This document shows positions 61,352 through 64,000 of a DNA stretch of 64,000 bases, one piece after another. A program made the position numbers and the translations under genes. Origin of the DNA: Agelaius tricolor (Eukaryota > Chordata > Aves > Passeriformes > Icteridae); contig JALJCS010000037.1 in assembly GCA_023055355.1 (NCBI GenBank), positions 5,518,001 to 5,582,000 on the forward strand, in the 5' to 3' direction. How positions within the stretch are numbered: position 1 is the first letter of the stretch; every line of letters begins with the position of its first letter. The notes under the pieces were generated by a model. It saw only the letters and a list, made by a program, of their open reading frames with translations. It ran no database searches and was not told the origin of the DNA.

Positions 61352-61735
61352 ACCATAGAATAATGGAATGGTTGGGTTTGGAAGGGACCTTAAATTCACC
61401 TACATCCCCCCCACCATGTCATTGTCAGGGACACCTTCCACTAGACCGCCTTAAGCTCAAAGACCCATTCAAGCTGGCCTTGATCACTTCCAGGAATTGG
61501 TCACCCACAACATGTTCCGGTGTCTCACAACCATCTTGGCAAGGAATTTCTTCCCAATAGCCAAAGGAAACCTATCCTCTTCAGGTTTTAAAGCCATCCA
61601 CACTTTTCCTATCGCTCCGTGCCCTTGTGTAGCTCACCTGCCTCCTTCTGGTAGGCTGTCTTCAGCTACTGGAGAGCTGCTCTAACAATTTGCCCAGAGT
61701 CTGCTCTTCTTCAGGCTGAGAAAATGCCTGCGGGA
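61352..61735 (-). mobile_element. CR1-type LINE 3' end
   Basis: The plus strand reads 'catagaataatggaatggtt', 'tttggaagggaccttaaatt', 'ggacaccttccactagacc' and 'cttcttcaggctgag', the reverse complement of a CR1 3' end. The element is therefore on the minus strand. It is diverged, with several small indels, and non-coding. Confidence 0.88.
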
Positions 61736-63840
61736 CTCTGGCTTGATGACAGACTTCATGTGCTGCACTGGGGGCTCAGACCATTCTTCTTCTTGGAATT
61801 GTTGTAGGATGCTCAGCCACTGTTGACTGTGGTACAGGTACACAGTTCATTGTGGTACAGGTAATAAATAGATGATTGTTTTAATAAAGACCCAATTGAA
61901 ATGATAAGAGCTAAATTTTAACGCAAAATTAATTGGAGAAAGATTCCTAAACCTGTGGCCCGTTACCCCAGCCCATCCATTGATTGTAAATGACATTCCT
62001 TGCAGATGTTATGATACATGAACCAAAGCCAAGTGATGGATACTGCTTAAGATAGATGTTCTACCTGCTTACTGCAATATGTTCTTATCAGTCTAAAACA
62101 ATCCCCCGAACATTAAGAACAAGAGATTACATCATGAAGTAATGAAGTGCTTGGGTTGAAAGTAAAAGGCATTTGAAAGAAATGGGTTTGGGGGCTAACA
62201 CAGCAAGATCTCAGAAATGGAGTGCCAGCTTAGGTCTCTGCTTCAGAGACAAGTGAAGCAATTCAGAAGTGTCCTCCTGGGAAAAAGGTTGACAGATCTT
62301 TCTGCACAACAGTTAACAGCCGGCATCAGAAATGGGTGCAAATAACATACTAGCCACTACAAGTTTGTCATCCTGGAGTGGAAGGGCCACTCAGACTCAT
62401 AGCAGTGGTCTTGCTGCTGTGCCTGTTGAAATAGACAGAAAAGAATGAGGAAAACAAATTTTTCCATCTAGTTTGTTTCAGTATTGGTACAAAGACTATT
62501 TTCCTGCCCTCAGGAGACAGCAAAAACAGTCAACAACTGAAATGCTTCAGAAATGGAAATGATCTGAATCACAAATATTTCTTTTCACATCAAAATTAAA
62601 GCCCAAGTCATAACTGTCAAACAGATAGAACTCTTTAAAGATGAATGTACTATACATACTAAAATATTCCCAGAGATAACCATTGTGTCCTTAGTCTGTT
62701 TAGAAGTCTAGACTTCCTGGTAAAAAAAACTTGTACAGAGCTGAGGTAGCTCCACGACATTCTCTTTTCAGATTAATTAAACTCTTCAGTCTCACCACCG
62801 TTAGCAATAGATTTCCGTAAGTCCTTGAAAACCAGTAATTTCCCCTTTTTCCTCCTCTGAAAAAAATGACAGTGACAAGAGTTATTTGCACTCCCTATTT
62901 TCTGAAAAGCCTGAACATCAAGCCTTAAGAACTTTATCATGAGTTTTACTTCAAACTAAATTTGAAGAGAATGGCAGAAAGAATGGCAGCCTCAAGCAAA
63001 AGAATTTAGGCTTCTAATTCTTGGGTTGTCTTCTTACTTACCTAAGACAAGAAGTGGAAAGAGAATAGATTAGAGTTAGCAGCTGTTGAAGATTTGCACG
63101 TACTCTTCCACTCTTCCAAGAGGTCAAGGATGCTTTTCTGGCCCTCTCTCCCTCCACAAGCTGCAGCTTCCTTCAAGGCACAGTCACCTGCTGTGGCATG
63201 GAGCTCCCCACGAGCTCCATTGTGTTCCTCCACGGTTCTCCAGGGACTGCTGGGAGACAACCTGCTTCATGATGATGTCCTCCAGGGACTGTGGGGGATT
63301 CTTTGCTCTGTCAACTGGAGCACCTTCTCCTTCTTCTTGTCTCACTTTACTATCATGCAGCTGCTTCTCACACTCCTTTTTTCCCTCACTTGTCACTGCC
63401 TATTCATATGTTTTGTACTTTTGACAATATCTTTTCACAAAGACTGATGGGCTCAGTTGCAGAAATGTGTCTTGCTAGAAAATTGGATACTATAGAAAAC
63501 CATGATTTTACAGAAAAGAATAGTGGAAGTACAAATATACTGCTAAAGAACCGGAAAACTGACAATCATTCATTGTAATACGTCCCCTCATTTTGCCTTC
63601 TTTCTTTCCTTAAGATCTGGAAAGACTACTGGGCAGTGAAAAACACTACAGTGTTGTTTCAAAGAAAAGACTTTTTTAGGATTCTAAGGCGCATGTTCCA
63701 ATTGCTTGAGAAAATTGAGAAAAGGCACTTTGTCTTTTGTGATAAATATCATTAGCCACTAGGGACAAAGTCTGACCAACAACAAGAGCAGATCAAAATC
63801 TGATGAGACCAAGCAATATACCTTGAGTGGCCAGGACAGA
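61736..63840. other. Low-copy stretch, nothing recognised
   Basis: Overlapping frames at 63,042-63,447 on both strands (72-117 codons) fall in a GC-richer patch. On the minus strand this includes a charged, Gln/Glu-rich frame at 63,184-63,396. No family could be assigned and no splice borders were convincing. Confidence 0.4.
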
Positions 63841-64000
63841 ACCATCGAGTCGTCGAATCTGTTGAATTGGAAGGACCCCATCAGGATCATCATCAGTCCA
63901 ACTCCTGGCCCTGCCTGGGGCCATCCTTGAGAATCACACCATATGCTTGAGAGCAATGTCCCAAACTCAGACAGTTGTGATGGTGTGGCCACTCCCTGGA
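63841..64000 (-). mobile_element. CR1-type LINE 3' fragment, running off the window
   Basis: The plus strand reads 'gaatctgttgaattggaagg', 'agtccaactcctggccctgc', 'gagaatcacaccatatgctt' and 'gtggccactccctgga', matching the reverse complement of a CR1 subfamily 3' region. It is a minus-strand element that continues past position 64,000. Confidence 0.85.

Noticed and set aside
1..64000. CRISPR array, given the regular repeats
   Set aside because: Repeats have no unique spacers between them, and the window is clearly vertebrate.

Overview
This window looks like repeat-rich, non-coding vertebrate DNA from a bird, most likely a songbird. The evidence is the set of CR1-type LINE 3' fragments, ERVL-type solo LTRs with 5-bp target duplications, and a provirus whose envelope has the alpharetrovirus layout. 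No prokaryotic operon, rRNA, tRNA or CRISPR array is visible. No complete host gene could be recognised; three short open stretches with splice-like borders are offered as candidate exons only.

Layout. (1) 1-17,495: a satellite of about 190-bp monomers, entering from the left edge of the window. It carries higher-order copies of about 6.67 and 6.28 kb that are nearly identical, then a partial third copy, then more diverged monomers up to an abrupt end. Monomers fall into three classes that mostly follow one another in a fixed order. (2) 17,496-28,320: low-copy sequence with candidate exons, CR1 fragments and an ERVL-like LTR. (3) 28,325-33,293: an internally deleted provirus on the minus strand (5' LTR, primer site, gag-dUTPase remnant, RNase H-integrase, env, polypurine tract, truncated 3' LTR) lying against an older LTR. 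(4) 33,536-37,834: two long solo LTRs in opposite orientation, each with a perfect 5-bp target duplication; the second one sits at the edge of a CR1. (5) 38,500-43,500: old, degenerate repeats, including a strand-switching GGCAA/TTGCC-rich block. (6) 43,500-49,930: no recognisable genes. (7) 49,937-50,857: LTR plus env transmembrane fragment of a second provirus. (8) 50,876 to about 59,945: a second satellite with a 429-bp unit, about 21 copies, homogeneous in the middle and diverged at both ends, directly abutting the env fragment. (9) 60,000-64,000: low-copy sequence, a GAAA/GGAA microsatellite and two more CR1 fragments.

Two unrelated higher-order satellites within 35 kb, one with an exposed array edge, suggest a pericentromeric or heterochromatic junction. 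That location is an inference. Nothing here forms a working pathway. The most informative content is the satellite architecture, the mosaic provirus (dUTPase-bearing pol with an alpharetrovirus-type env and primer site), and the satellite-provirus junction near 50,870.
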